In this document: positions 55,943 through 64,000 of the stretch, one piece after another | Layout of the letters: each line of letters begins with the position of its first letter | How positions within the stretch are numbered: position 1 is the stretch's first letter | NCBI RefSeq assembly: GCF_033001325.1 | Contig: NZ_CP133111.1 | Span: forward strand, 806,001 to 870,000 | Length of the DNA: 64,000 nt | Reading direction: 5' to 3' | DNA from: Rhodopseudomonas sp. BAL398 | Lineage (GTDB): Bacteria > Pseudomonadota > Alphaproteobacteria > Rhizobiales > Xanthobacteraceae | The notes under the pieces: model-generated | Database searches by the model: none | The model's input: only the letters and a program-made list of their open reading frames with translations | What the model was told of the DNA's origin: nothing | Made by a program: the position numbers and the translations under genes

Positions 55943-57163
55943 ATGGAAGAATTTTACCGCATACGCCGTTTGCCGCCTTACGTGTTCGAGCAGGTCAACC
56001 GGGCCAAGGCCGCCGCGCGCAACGCCGGCGCCGATATCATCGATCTGGGCATGGGCAATCCGGACCTGCCGGCCCCGGCGCATGTGATCGAAAAGCTCAA
56101 GGAGACCCTCGGCAAGCCGCGCACCGACCGCTATTCCGCCTCGCGCGGCATCACCGGGCTGCGCAAGGCCCAGGCCGGCTATTACGACCGCCGTTTCGGG
56201 GTGAAGCTCAATCCCGATACCCAGGTGGTGGCGACGCTGGGCTCCAAGGAAGGTTTTGCCAATGTGGCCCAGGCGATCACCGCGCCGGGCGACGTCGTGC
56301 TGTGTCCGAATCCGTCCTATCCGATCCATGCCTTCGGCTTCCTGATGGCCGGCGGCGTGATCCGCTCGGTGACGTCGGATCCGACGCCGGAATTCTTCGC
56401 GGCCGCAGAGCGGGCGATCATCCATTCGATCCCCAAGCCGATCGCCATGATCGTGTGCTACCCGTCCAATCCGACCGCGCAGGTCGCCAGCCTGGATTTC
56501 TACAAGGATCTGGTCGCGTTCGCGAAAAAGCACGAGATCTACATTCTGTCGGATCTGGCCTATGCGGAGGTCTATTTCGACGAGTCCGACCCGCCGCCCT
56601 CGGTGCTGCAGGTGCCGGGCGCGATGGACGTCACCGTCGAATTCACCTCGATGTCGAAGACCTTTTCGATGGCCGGCTGGCGGATGGGCTTCGCGGTCGG
56701 CAATGAGCGCATCATCGCGGCGTTGGCGCGGGTGAAATCCTATCTCGATTACGGCGCCTTCACGCCGGTCCAGGTCGCGGCGACCGCGGCGCTGAACGGC
56801 CCGGACGACTGCATCCGCGAGATGCGCGACACCTATCGCAAGCGCCGCGACGCGCTGGTGGAGAGTTTCGGTCGCGCCGGCTGGGAGATTCCGCCGCCCT
56901 CGGCCTCGATGTTCGCCTGGGCGCCGCTGCCGCCGGCATTCCGCGAGGTCGGCAGCATGCAATTCGCCACCCTGATGGTGGAGAAATCCGGCGTCGTGGT
57001 GTCGCCGGGCGTGGCATTCGGCGAGCATGGCGAGGGTTATGTCCGCATCGCCATGGTGGAAAACGAGCAGCGGATCCGGCAGGCCGCCCGCGGCGTCCGC
57101 CGCTTCCTTGAAAGCGGCGTCGAAACGTTGCACAACGTGGTTCCTCTCGCCACCCGGCGATAG
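55943..57163 (+). CDS. Class I/II aminotransferase
   Basis: A 406-residue PLP aminotransferase. The DLGMGNPDLPAPAHVIEKL start, NPSYPIH and the PLP lysine K239 in SMSKTFSMAGWRMGF are clear, with a final ARG-binding region. It belongs to the alanine/LL-diaminopimelate aminotransferase-like group (AlaC/YfdZ type). It directly precedes hom (26 bases), which suggests a role in amino acid synthesis, for example glutamate-pyruvate transamination; the exact substrate is uncertain. Confidence 0.9.
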   Translation: MEEFYRIRRLPPYVFEQVNRAKAAARNAGADIIDLGMGNPDLPAPAHVIEKLKETLGKPRTDRYSASRGITGLRKAQAGYYDRRFGVKLNPDTQVVATLGSKEGFANVAQAITAPGDVVLCPNPSYPIHAFGFLMAGGVIRSVTSDPTPEFFAAAERAIIHSIPKPIAMIVCYPSNPTAQVASLDFYKDLVAFAKKHEIYILSDLAYAEVYFDESDPPPSVLQVPGAMDVTVEFTSMSKTFSMAGWRMGFAVGNERIIAALARVKSYLDYGAFTPVQVAATAALNGPDDCIREMRDTYRKRRDALVESFGRAGWEIPPPSASMFAWAPLPPAFREVGSMQFATLMVEKSGVVVSPGVAFGEHGEGYVRIAMVENEQRIRQAARGVRRFLESGVETLHNVVPLATRR

Positions 57164-57189
57164 CTCTTTCCGCAAGGTCTCATCGCGTC

Positions 57190-58512
57190 ATGGTCGCACC
57201 ACTCAGAGTGGGGATCGCGGGGCTCGGCACCGTTGGTGCCGAAGTCGTCCGCGTCATCGAACGTCAGGAACGCGCGTTGTCGGCGCGCTGTGGCCGACCG
57301 ATTCGCATCGTTGCGGTCAATGCCCGCTCCAAGACCAAGAAGCGCGGCCTCGATCTCGGCGGCATCGCCTGGGCCAAAAGCCCGATGGCGCTCGCCACCG
57401 ATCCGCAGATCGACTGCTTTGTGGAATTGATCGGCGGCGTCGATGAGCCGGCGGGACCGGCGATCGAGGCGGCGCTGTCGTCGGGCAAATCGGTGGTGAC
57501 CGCCAACAAGGCGCTGATCGCCAAGCACGGGCTGCGGCTCGCCAGCCTGGCCGAGCAGCATGGCGGTGCGCTCAATTACGAGGCCGCCGTCGGCGCCGCG
57601 ATCCCGGTGATCAAGACGCTGCGCGAGGGCCTCGCCGGCACCGAGATCGACCGCATCTACGGCATTCTCAACGGCACCTGCAATTACATCCTGACCCGGA
57701 TGGAGCAGGAGGGGCTGTCCTTCGCCGAATGCCTGGCCGACGCCCAGCGGCTCGGTTATGCCGAGGCCAATCCGTCCTTCGACGTCGACGGCCACGACAC
57801 CGCGCAGAAATTGTCGATCCTGGCCAGCCTGGCGTTCGGCACCAAGGTCGCGCAAAGCGCGGTCTCGGTCGAGGGCATCTCCTCGATCGCGCCGGAAGAC
57901 CTCACCGCCGCCGCCGATCTCGGCTACCGCGTCAAGCTGCTCGGCGTCGCGGTGCGCACCGCCACCGGGATCGAGCAGCGGGTGCATCCGACCATGGTGC
58001 CGCGCGCCTCCTCGATCGCCCAGGTGATGGACGTCACCAATGCGGTGACGATCGACGGCGCCGGGATTCCGCCGATCACGCTGGTCGGCGCCGGCGCGGG
58101 CGCCGCCGCCACCGCTTCCGCGGTGGTCGCCGATATCGCCGATGTCGCGCGCGGCATTCGGACGATGCCGTTTGGCCGTCCGGTGGCGAAGCTGAAACAG
58201 ATCAAGAAGGCGCCGATGGAGCGCCATGAGGGCGGCTATTATCTGCGGCTGATGGCGCGCGATCTGCCCGGCACCGCCGGCAAGATCGCGACGCGGCTTG
58301 CCGAACAGGACATTTCCATCGAATCGATCATGCAGCGCCATCCCGACGGCCGGGCCGGCGGCAATGGCGGCGCGCGCAAGGCGCAGCCGGTGCCGGTGAT
58401 TCTGGTCACCTACGCGACCAGCGAGGACGCGGTGCGACGCGCGCTGGCCGCGGTGCAGCGCGACAAGGTGATCAGCGGCCGTCCGCAACTGATCAGGATC
58501 GAGAAGAACTAG
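57190..58512 (+). CDS. hom: Homoserine dehydrogenase
   Basis: A 440-residue enzyme that reduces aspartate semialdehyde to homoserine. The NAD(P)-binding start is GIAGLGTVGAEVVRV, the catalytic core has VVTANKALIAKHG, YEAAVGAAIPVIKTLREGL and GILNGTCNYILTRM, and the C-terminal 90 residues form an ACT domain (LRLMARDLPGTAGKIATRLAEQDISIESIMQ) for feedback control by threonine. It lies between the aminotransferase and glpX. Confidence 0.97.
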   Translation: MVAPLRVGIAGLGTVGAEVVRVIERQERALSARCGRPIRIVAVNARSKTKKRGLDLGGIAWAKSPMALATDPQIDCFVELIGGVDEPAGPAIEAALSSGKSVVTANKALIAKHGLRLASLAEQHGGALNYEAAVGAAIPVIKTLREGLAGTEIDRIYGILNGTCNYILTRMEQEGLSFAECLADAQRLGYAEANPSFDVDGHDTAQKLSILASLAFGTKVAQSAVSVEGISSIAPEDLTAAADLGYRVKLLGVAVRTATGIEQRVHPTMVPRASSIAQVMDVTNAVTIDGAGIPPITLVGAGAGAAATASAVVADIADVARGIRTMPFGRPVAKLKQIKKAPMERHEGGYYLRLMARDLPGTAGKIATRLAEQDISIESIMQRHPDGRAGGNGGARKAQPVPVILVTYATSEDAVRRALAAVQRDKVISGRPQLIRIEKN

Positions 58513-58521
58513 CAGCCTATT

Positions 58522-58545
58522 CGGGCCGACGGCCCGCCATGATTT
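58522..58545 (+). terminator. Short stem-loop between hom and glpX
   Basis: CGGGCC (58522-58527) and GGCCCG (58531-58536) pair around GAC, followed a few bases on by TTTT. A weak terminator or attenuator; most likely transcription reads on into glpX. Confidence 0.35.
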
Positions 58546-58560
58546 TGGGGAGTACCACCG

Positions 58561-59559
58561 ATGTCGACAGTGATTTCCGTCCCGCCGCAGCAATTGCTGG
58601 AGCGCATTCTGACCCTTGAGATCGTGCGGGTCACCGAGCGCGCCGCGGTGTCGGCGGCGCGGCTGCGCGGCCATGGCAATGAAAAGGGCGCCGATCAGGC
58701 CGCCGTCGACGCGATGCGCCGCGAACTCAACAAGATGCCGATTGAAGGCACCATCGTGATCGGCGAGGGCGAGCGCGACGAGGCGCCGATGCTGTTCATC
58801 GGCGAGAAGGTCGGCATCAATGCCGGGCCGCAGGTCGATATTGCGGTCGATCCGCTCGAAGGCACCACGCTGTGCGCCAAGGACATGCCGGGCTCGATCG
58901 CCACCATGGCGATGGCCGATGGCGGCACGCTGCTGCACGCCCCCGACGTCTATATGGACAAGATCGCGATCGGGCCGGGCTATGACAAGCATCTGGTCGA
59001 TCTCGACGCGCCGCCGGCTGAGAACATCGCCCGCCTGGCCAAGGCTAAGGGCGTGCCGATGACGCAGATCACCGCGATGGTGCTCGACCGTCCGCGCCAC
59101 GCCGCATTGATCGCCGCGATCCGCGCCACCGGCGCCGCGCTGCGGCTGATCACCGACGGCGACGTCGCCGGCGTGATCCACACCGCCGATCCCGACAACA
59201 CCGGCATCGACATCTATCTCGGCACCGGCGGCGCCCCCGAAGGCGTGCTGGCGGCGGCGGCGCTGCGCTGCATCGGCGGCCAGATGTATACCCGGCTGAT
59301 CCTCGACAGCCACGAGAAGCGCAATCGCGCCGAATCGATGGGCGTCACCGATCCGAAATTCATCTACGCGGTCGAGGACATGGTGAAGGGCGACTGCCTG
59401 TTCGCCGCCACCGGCGTCACCGACGGCTCGCTGCTGTCCGGCGTCAAATTCCGCCATGGCGTGATCCAGACCGATACCGTGGTGATGCGCTCGGTCACCG
59501 GCACGGTGCGCTACATCAAGGCCGATCACCGCCAGCTCGAAAAATTCCACCTCGGTTGA
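58561..59559 (+). CDS. glpX: Class II fructose-1,6-bisphosphatase
   Basis: A 332-residue GlpX protein of gluconeogenesis and, in photosynthetic relatives, the Calvin cycle (sedoheptulose bisphosphate in some). Metal/phosphate residues are in the GEGERDEAPMLFIGEKVG loop and DPLEGTTLCAKDMPGSIA, the GlpX signature; ITDGDVAGVI and GTGGAPEGVLAAAALRC follow. It is 48 bases after hom. An overlapping start couples it loosely to the GNAT gene. Confidence 0.96.
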   Translation: MSTVISVPPQQLLERILTLEIVRVTERAAVSAARLRGHGNEKGADQAAVDAMRRELNKMPIEGTIVIGEGERDEAPMLFIGEKVGINAGPQVDIAVDPLEGTTLCAKDMPGSIATMAMADGGTLLHAPDVYMDKIAIGPGYDKHLVDLDAPPAENIARLAKAKGVPMTQITAMVLDRPRHAALIAAIRATGAALRLITDGDVAGVIHTADPDNTGIDIYLGTGGAPEGVLAAAALRCIGGQMYTRLILDSHEKRNRAESMGVTDPKFIYAVEDMVKGDCLFAATGVTDGSLLSGVKFRHGVIQTDTVVMRSVTGTVRYIKADHRQLEKFHLG

Positions 59560-59564
59560 GCGCG

Positions 59565-60014
59565 ATGTCGCCCGCCATCCTGATCCGACCGCTGCGCGCC
59601 GACGAGCGCGCCGCGTGGGAGCCGTTATGGGCGGGCTATCTGGCGTTCTACAAGGCGACCATCGCGCCCGAGGTGAGTGACGTCACCTGGGCGCGATTTC
59701 ACGATCCCGCCGAGCCGATGTTCGTGCTCGGCGCCTATGTGGACGGTAAGCTGACCGCCATCGTGCATTACATCATCCATCGCTCGTGCTGGACTATCTC
59801 CGACTATTGCTATCTGCAGGATCTGTTTGTCGCCGACAGCGCGCGCGGGCTCGGCCTCGGCCGCGCGCTGATCGAGGCGGTCTATGACAGCGCCAAGGCG
59901 GCCGGTTGCGGCCGGGTGCATTGGCTGACCCAGCCGGGCAACACCACGGCGCGACAACTGTACGACCGCATTGCCGACGATTCCGGCTTCATGCAGTATC
60001 GGAAGATCTTTTGA
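59565..60014 (+). CDS. GNAT-family N-acetyltransferase
   Basis: A 149-residue GNAT protein: LQDLFVADSARGLGLGRALIEAVY (acetyl-CoA motif A), then GCGRVHWLTQPGNTTARQLYDRIA (motif B). It resembles the spermidine/aminoglycoside-like GNATs of the histone acetyltransferase HPA2 type. The ATG at 59565 follows the glpX stop by five bases; a TTG overlapping that stop is an alternative. The substrate is unknown. Confidence 0.88.
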   Translation: MSPAILIRPLRADERAAWEPLWAGYLAFYKATIAPEVSDVTWARFHDPAEPMFVLGAYVDGKLTAIVHYIIHRSCWTISDYCYLQDLFVADSARGLGLGRALIEAVYDSAKAAGCGRVHWLTQPGNTTARQLYDRIADDSGFMQYRKIF

Positions 60015-60025
60015 GCGGCCGCGAC

Positions 60026-60131
60026 GTCATTCCGGGGTGCGAGAGCGACGCTCGAGCGAACCCGGAATCTTGCACCCGCCGCGAGATTCCGGGTCCACAC
60101 GCGGCTTGCGCCGCGCGCGCCCCGGAATGAC
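60026..60131. repeat. Dispersed palindromic repeat, copy 1
   Basis: A 106-base element with perfect 12-bp ends, GTCATTCCGGGG (60026-60037) and CCCCGGAATGAC (60120-60131), and an inner pair ACCCGGAATCT/AGATTCCGGGT. A second copy is at 62885-63005. The pattern matches a repeat I know from Bradyrhizobium and Rhodopseudomonas genomes. Confidence 0.8.
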
Positions 60132-60173
60132 GAATTGGGTTCAACCACAAATAATAACAACAGGAGCGTCTCG

Positions 60174-60902
60174 ATGACCGCGAAGCCCGAAGCCCCGACC
60201 GTCAAGGCGCTGCTGTTCGACATTTTCGGCACCGTGGTGGATTGGCGCTCGAGCCTGATCGCGGATTTCACCCAATGGGGCCCGACGCGCGGCATCAGCG
60301 CCGACTGGGCCGGTTTGGTCGATGCCTGGCGGCAGGCCTATGTGCCGTCGATGGACGAGGTTCGCAAACATCCCGAGCGCGGCTTCGCCATCCTCGACAC
60401 GCTGCACCGGCAATCGCTGGAACGGCTGGTGGCGCAGTTCGAGATCAAGGGGCTGAACGACGACGATTTGCACTACATGACGATGGGCTGGCGCCGGCTG
60501 AAGCCGTGGCCCGACGCCGTCGCCGGGCTGACCCGGCTGAAGACCAAATACATCATCTCGCCGCTGTCGAACGGCAATGTGGCGCTGCTCACCAACATGG
60601 CCAAAAATGTCGGCCTGCCATGGGACCTGGTGCTCGGCGGCGACATTTCCGGCCACTACAAGCCGGACCCGGAAACCTATCTCGGCGCCGCCCGGCTGCT
60701 CGGCCTGGCGCCCGGCGAGGTGATGATGGTGGCCGCGCATAACAACGATCTCGCCGCCGCGCAGGCGCTCGGGCTGAAAACCGCCTTCGTGCCGCGCGTC
60801 ACCGAATACGGCCCGCTGCAGAGCAAGGATTTCAAACCCGAAGGCGACTGGGATATCGTCGCGGATGGTTTTGGCGACCTGGCCCAGCAGATGAAGTGCT
60901 AG
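60174..60902 (+). CDS. HAD hydrolase, haloacid dehalogenase type II
   Basis: A 242-residue HAD protein. The nucleophile is D16 in LLFDIFGTVVDWRSS; SPLSNGNVALL is motif II; the lysine is in GHYKPDPETYLGAARLLG and the metal aspartate in MMVAAHNNDLAAAQALG. These match the L-2-haloacid dehalogenase subfamily, but many members act on phosphate esters, so dehalogenation is not certain. AGGAG precedes the ATG at 60174. Confidence 0.9.
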   Translation: MTAKPEAPTVKALLFDIFGTVVDWRSSLIADFTQWGPTRGISADWAGLVDAWRQAYVPSMDEVRKHPERGFAILDTLHRQSLERLVAQFEIKGLNDDDLHYMTMGWRRLKPWPDAVAGLTRLKTKYIISPLSNGNVALLTNMAKNVGLPWDLVLGGDISGHYKPDPETYLGAARLLGLAPGEVMMVAAHNNDLAAAQALGLKTAFVPRVTEYGPLQSKDFKPEGDWDIVADGFGDLAQQMKC

Positions 60903-60907
60903 GGTTG

Positions 60908-60967
60908 GTGTCCCGGACGCGATGCGGCACGCCGCAACAGCGGCGCGTTCCGCAGCATCCGGGGCAC
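60908..60967. repeat. Degenerate intergenic palindrome
   Basis: The 97-base gap between the HAD gene and recJ holds an imperfect dyad (TGTCCCGGACGC near 60908 against GCATCCGGGGCAC near 60955), resembling another known Bradyrhizobium-type repeat. The fit is partial. Confidence 0.4.
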
Positions 60968-60999
60968 GCGACGATCCGGGGATGTGCTAGAAGGCCAGC

Positions 61000-62841
61000 A
61001 TGACGCCTCCCGCAACCGCGATCCCGACCGAGCTGCCGACCGCGTTTCTCGGGGTGGCGCGCTCCGCCACCGGCAAGCTATGGCGCGACCGGCTCGATCC
61101 GCGCGGCGCAGCAAGGGCGCTGGCGATCGCGCAGCGCTATCAATTGCCCGAAATGCTGGCGCGGGTGATCGCCGGGCGCGGCATCGAGCTCGACGCGGTG
61201 GCGGATTTTCTCGATCCGACGATCCGCAAGCTGATGCCCGATCCCTCCACCGTGACCCAGATGGAGGCCGCCGCCAAGCGCATCGCCGACGCCGTGCAGC
61301 GCGGCGAGAGCATCGCGATCTTCGGCGATTATGACGTCGACGGCGCCACCTCGGCCGCACTGCTGGCCTGGCATCTGCGGCATTGCGGGCTCGATCCTTT
61401 GATCCACATCCCCGATCGCATCTTCGAGGGCTACGGCCCCAATGTCGATGCCATCCGGATGCTGGCCGGCAAGGGCGCCACGCTGCTGGTAACGGTAGAT
61501 TGCGGCACCACCAGCCTGGAGCCGCTGGCCGAAGCCCGCAAGCTCGGCATGGGCGTGGTGGTGATCGATCATCATCAATGCGGTGACGCATTGCCGCAGG
61601 TCGAGGCGCTGGTCAATCCGAACCGGGCGGACGACCTGTCCGGCCTCGGCCATCTGGCCGCGGTCGGCCTGGTATTCATCACTCTGGTCGCGGTCAATCG
61701 CGAGCTGCGCCAGCGCGGGTTCTGGAGCGCCGAAATGCCGGAGCCCGACCTGCTCAACATGCTGCATCACGTGGCGCTCGGCACCGTCGCCGACGTCGCA
61801 TCGCTGACCGGGCTCAACCGCGCCTTCGTCGCCAAGGGATTGATCGCGCTGCGGCGGCGCGATCATGTCGGCCATACCGCGCTGATGGACGTGGCGCGCC
61901 TCAACGGCCCGCCGGAAGCCTGGCATCTCGGCTTCATGATGGGGCCGCGGATCAATGCCGGCGGCCGCATCGGCCAGGCCGATCTCGGCGTGCGGCTGCT
62001 GCTCGAGGGCGATATCTCCGAAGCCGCGCGGATCGCCGCCGAGCTCGATCGGCTCAACACCGAACGCCGGGTGATCGAACAGATGGCCGAGGCCCAGGCC
62101 GAGGCCGAGGCGCTGGCGGCGCTCGGGCTCGAGGACAAGGGCTCGGTGATCGTCACCGCGTCGGAGGGCTGGCATCCCGGCGTGGTCGGCCTGGTAGCGT
62201 CGCGGCTGAAGGAAAAATTCGGCCGCCCGGCCTTTGCCATCGCGCTGGAGCCGGGCGGCATCGGCACCGGCTCGGGCCGCTCGATTTCCGGCGTCGATAT
62301 CGGCAAGGCGGTGCGCCAGGCGGTCGATGACGGGCTGCTGATCAAGGGCGGCGGCCATGCGATGGCGGCCGGCGTGACGCTGCGCAAGGAACGGCTCGGC
62401 GAATTCCGCGCCTATCTGGAAACCGCGCTGGCCGCCGATGTCGGCCGCTCGCGCCATGTCAACGAATTGCTGATCGACGGCGCGGTGTCGGCCCGCGGCG
62501 TCACCACCGATCTGGTGGCGACGCTCAACCGCGCGGGCCCGTTCGGCGCCGGCAATCCGGAGCCCGTCGTGGCGCTGCCGTCGCATCAGCTGATCTATGC
62601 CGACGAGGTCGGCCAGGCCCATCTGCGGCTGCGCTTCAAGTCGGGCGACGGCTCGATCGTCAACGGCATCGCGTTTCGCAGCGTCGGCCAGAAGCTCGGC
62701 GACGCGCTGACGCAGAACCGCGGCCAGCCCTTGCATGTCGCCGGCTCCTTGGCGGTGGATCGCTGGCAGGGCGCCGAGCGCGTGCAACTGCGCGTGATCG
62801 ACGTCGCGGTGCCGGACCCGGGGCCGGCGGTGATCCGCTGA
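61000..62841 (+). CDS. recJ: Single-stranded-DNA-specific exonuclease RecJ
   Basis: A 613-residue 5'-3' ssDNA exonuclease of recombinational and mismatch repair. The DHH domain shows FGDYDVDGATSAALLAWHLR (metal site) and VVIDHHQCG; GHLAAVGLVF and PRINAGGRIGQADLGVRLL follow; the DHHA1 part has GWHPGVVGLVASRLKEKFGRP and KGGGHAMAAGVTL; the C-terminal OB-fold ends in RVQLRVIDVAV. The length is near the family norm. It stands at the end of the conserved hom-glpX-recJ block. Confidence 0.96.
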   Translation: MTPPATAIPTELPTAFLGVARSATGKLWRDRLDPRGAARALAIAQRYQLPEMLARVIAGRGIELDAVADFLDPTIRKLMPDPSTVTQMEAAAKRIADAVQRGESIAIFGDYDVDGATSAALLAWHLRHCGLDPLIHIPDRIFEGYGPNVDAIRMLAGKGATLLVTVDCGTTSLEPLAEARKLGMGVVVIDHHQCGDALPQVEALVNPNRADDLSGLGHLAAVGLVFITLVAVNRELRQRGFWSAEMPEPDLLNMLHHVALGTVADVASLTGLNRAFVAKGLIALRRRDHVGHTALMDVARLNGPPEAWHLGFMMGPRINAGGRIGQADLGVRLLLEGDISEAARIAAELDRLNTERRVIEQMAEAQAEAEALAALGLEDKGSVIVTASEGWHPGVVGLVASRLKEKFGRPAFAIALEPGGIGTGSGRSISGVDIGKAVRQAVDDGLLIKGGGHAMAAGVTLRKERLGEFRAYLETALAADVGRSRHVNELLIDGAVSARGVTTDLVATLNRAGPFGAGNPEPVVALPSHQLIYADEVGQAHLRLRFKSGDGSIVNGIAFRSVGQKLGDALTQNRGQPLHVAGSLAVDRWQGAERVQLRVIDVAVPDPGPAVIR

Positions 62842-62884
62842 CGGGCGTCGACATCAATCGATGCGCGCAAACCAATTCGCTGAC

Positions 62885-63005
62885 GTCATTCCGGGGCGCG
62901 AGGCCCAGGCCGAGCGAATCCGGAATCTTGCCGCGGGCAGGGCCTCGGACCGGCGCGAGATTCCGCGTTCACGCGCAGCTATCGCAGCTCGTGCCCCGGA
63001 ATGAC
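62885..63005. repeat. Dispersed palindromic repeat, copy 2
   Basis: A 121-base element with the same perfect ends as copy 1, GTCATTCCGGGG (62885-62896) and CCCCGGAATGAC (62994-63005), and a similar inner dyad around CCGGAATCTTG. It lies just after recJ. Confidence 0.8.
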
Positions 63006-63017
63006 CAGTTCTGGCAA

Positions 63018-63308
63018 CTACCGGCAGATCTCGCCCTGGCTGACAAACGCCCTGAACAGCGCGACGGCTTGCGGGTTGAGCGCGCCTTCGTCGGGCAGCA
63101 CCAGCGGCAGATCCGGCGGCGCCAGGATGGCGAATTGCCGGCCCCATTCATAGACAAAGGCGAGGCCATCCTGGAACGCGATCTCGTCGTCGAAGCGCGG
63201 AAAGCGGCCGGCGCGGACCTCGGCGAAGCCGCGGCGAAAGGCTGCGTTCCAGACGATCTCCTCCAGCGGAGCCTCGAAGGTGTCGGCCTGGGGCGGAATC
63301 TGGGTCAC
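63018..63308 (-). CDS. Small conserved protein of unknown function
   Basis: A 96-residue protein (VTQIPPQADTFEAPLEEIVWNA to the final AFVSQGEICR) without signal or membrane segments. Acidic and aromatic residues are evenly spread and no motif is recognised. I recall near-identical proteins of this length in related genomes, which is why I support it; I could not check. The start is uncertain: GTG at 63308, or ATG at 63383, which would add 25 residues. Confidence 0.55.
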   Translation of the reverse strand: MTQIPPQADTFEAPLEEIVWNAAFRRGFAEVRAGRFPRFDDEIAFQDGLAFVYEWGRQFAILAPPDLPLVLPDEGALNPQAVALFRAFVSQGEICR

Positions 63309-63383
63309 GATGGATGATATCCGGCGATGCTGGTCTTGTGAGGCGGCATTATTGCATTTTGCCGGGGCGGCGCATTTGGACAT

Positions 63384-63603
63384 TTGTCGGCTTGCAACTT
63401 GCCGAGGATTGCAATCTCATTTACATAAAAAATACATAAGATTGTCATCATAAAATATTGAATACATAGAAGAATATGCAAGGAAAGCGTGCGTGCCGCA
63501 TTAGAAAGTGTTCGTCTCGCGAACACTGACGATTAATCGAATGGTTGTAGACTCCAACTCGCTGCGATATCGAAGGAAGAATACACAATCCCGAAAGTGA
63601 TCA
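63384..63603. other. AT-rich non-coding stretch
   Basis: The base composition changes sharply here: 63400-63480 is mostly A and T (for example TTTACATAAAAAATACATAA), in contrast to the GC-rich DNA before it. I see no gene or RNA in it. It looks like a junction between core and acquired DNA, and may contain the promoter of the following gene. Confidence 0.6.
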
Positions 63604-64000
63604 ATGAGAGACCTCGACGTGCGAACGGCCCTTCGCCGCGAACTCGCTCAACAACACGTTAGCGATGGTCGTACGCTGATCGTCGAAGAGATGGGCATTT
63701 GGTCCGGCTCAGTCCGCGTAGATATTGCAGTTGTGAATGGTGAATTGCATGGGTTCGAAATCAAAAGCGCTCGCGACACACTAGCGCGTCTTCCAGCCCA
63801 GCAGGCCTTGTACAGTCAGGTATTCGACCGCGTGACACTCGTGGTGGCTGACAAGCACTTGGAGAAGGCCGAGAGGCTTATCCCTGACTGGTGGGGTACG
63901 CTTCTAGCTTCGATAGATGCTGAATCTATCGTTAGTCTGCGTATAGGTCGCCCGGGCAGCAAAAATCCTGCTCCCGACCCTTTGCAGACGGCGCGACTCC
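63604..64000 (+). CDS. sce7726-like protein with PD-(D/E)XK-type residues, cut by the window end
   Basis: The frame from ATG 63604 runs open to the last base (132 codons visible). It starts MRDLDVRTALRRELAQQHV, then GSVRVDIAVVNGELHGFEIKSARDTLARLPAQQALYSQVFD, in which D (VDIAV), then E-x-K (FEIKS) reproduce the catalytic spacing of PD-(D/E)XK nucleases; VVADKHLEKA and IPDWWGTLLA follow. The MRD start, the EIKS block and the W-W-G segment match what I know of the sce7726 family. Codon use is less GC-rich than in the genes before it. No ribosome binding site is clear. The role is unknown; island genes of this kind are often defence-linked. Confidence 0.62.
   Translation, partial: MRDLDVRTALRRELAQQHVSDGRTLIVEEMGIWSGSVRVDIAVVNGELHGFEIKSARDTLARLPAQQALYSQVFDRVTLVVADKHLEKAERLIPDWWGTLLASIDAESIVSLRIGRPGSKNPAPDPLQTARL

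Noticed and set aside
57037-59550. 837-codon minus-strand frame spanning hom and glpX
   Set aside because: Both plus-strand genes carry complete family motifs, and the antisense frame has none.

Overview
The window is 64 kb of high-GC DNA that reads as chromosome of an alphaproteobacterium in the Rhodopseudomonas/Bradyrhizobium group (Nitrobacteraceae). Four things support this: a circularly permuted two-piece tmRNA gene with an ANDN-type tag (about 22045-22351), several short dispersed palindromic repeats of the kind I associate with that family, a SUF operon of alphaproteobacterial layout, and a phaC / aminotransferase / hom / glpX / recJ block. The assignment is from recognition only; no database search was run.

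Layout. 1-9.7 kb: 3' part of an AsmA/YhdP-like envelope protein, a cytochrome b561, a cache-type chemoreceptor with the stub of a second chemoreceptor upstream, an MFS permease, tyrS and anmK. 9.7-18.3 kb: an eroded small locus with three ATGCA-type sites, an alpha/beta hydrolase, then the iron-sulfur assembly operon (cysteine desulfurase, sufB, an unannotated small membrane protein, sufC, sufD, sufS, sufT, sufA). 18.3-31.8 kb: a TfoX-like protein, two-domain diguanylate cyclase, DEAD-box helicase, ssrA with its terminator, a TIG-repeat autotransporter facing away from a secreted caspase-like protein, an FAD monooxygenase, and an SDR/TetR divergent pair with palindromic operators.

31.8-45.6 kb is the most patched region: an orphan higA behind a decayed higB, a repeat, a frameshifted IS110-family transposase, parE, GNAT, a haem-copper-oxidase-like membrane protein, DedA, a Tat-type metallo-beta-lactamase, a hydrolase, a DUF2087 protein, a PaiB-like protein with its ribosome binding site in a hairpin, argC, a methyltransferase, and a LysR-controlled three-gene cassette (unknown protein, tautomerase-like protein, metallo-hydrolase) that looks less GC-rich than its surroundings.

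45.6-64 kb: a small membrane protein, an MHYT-GGDEF cyclase, a GntR regulator divergent from an ABC importer plus amidase (a likely amide or ureide uptake and hydrolysis unit with a strong double palindrome operator), phaC, a small lipoprotein, an aminotransferase, hom, glpX, GNAT, a haloacid dehalogenase-like hydrolase, recJ and a small conserved protein. The last 600 bases turn AT-rich and carry the start of an sce7726-like protein with PD-(D/E)XK-type residues, probably the edge of an acquired island. That island edge, the small SUF membrane protein and the LysR cassette are the best leads for undescribed biology; the rest is mostly housekeeping or recognisable accessory content.
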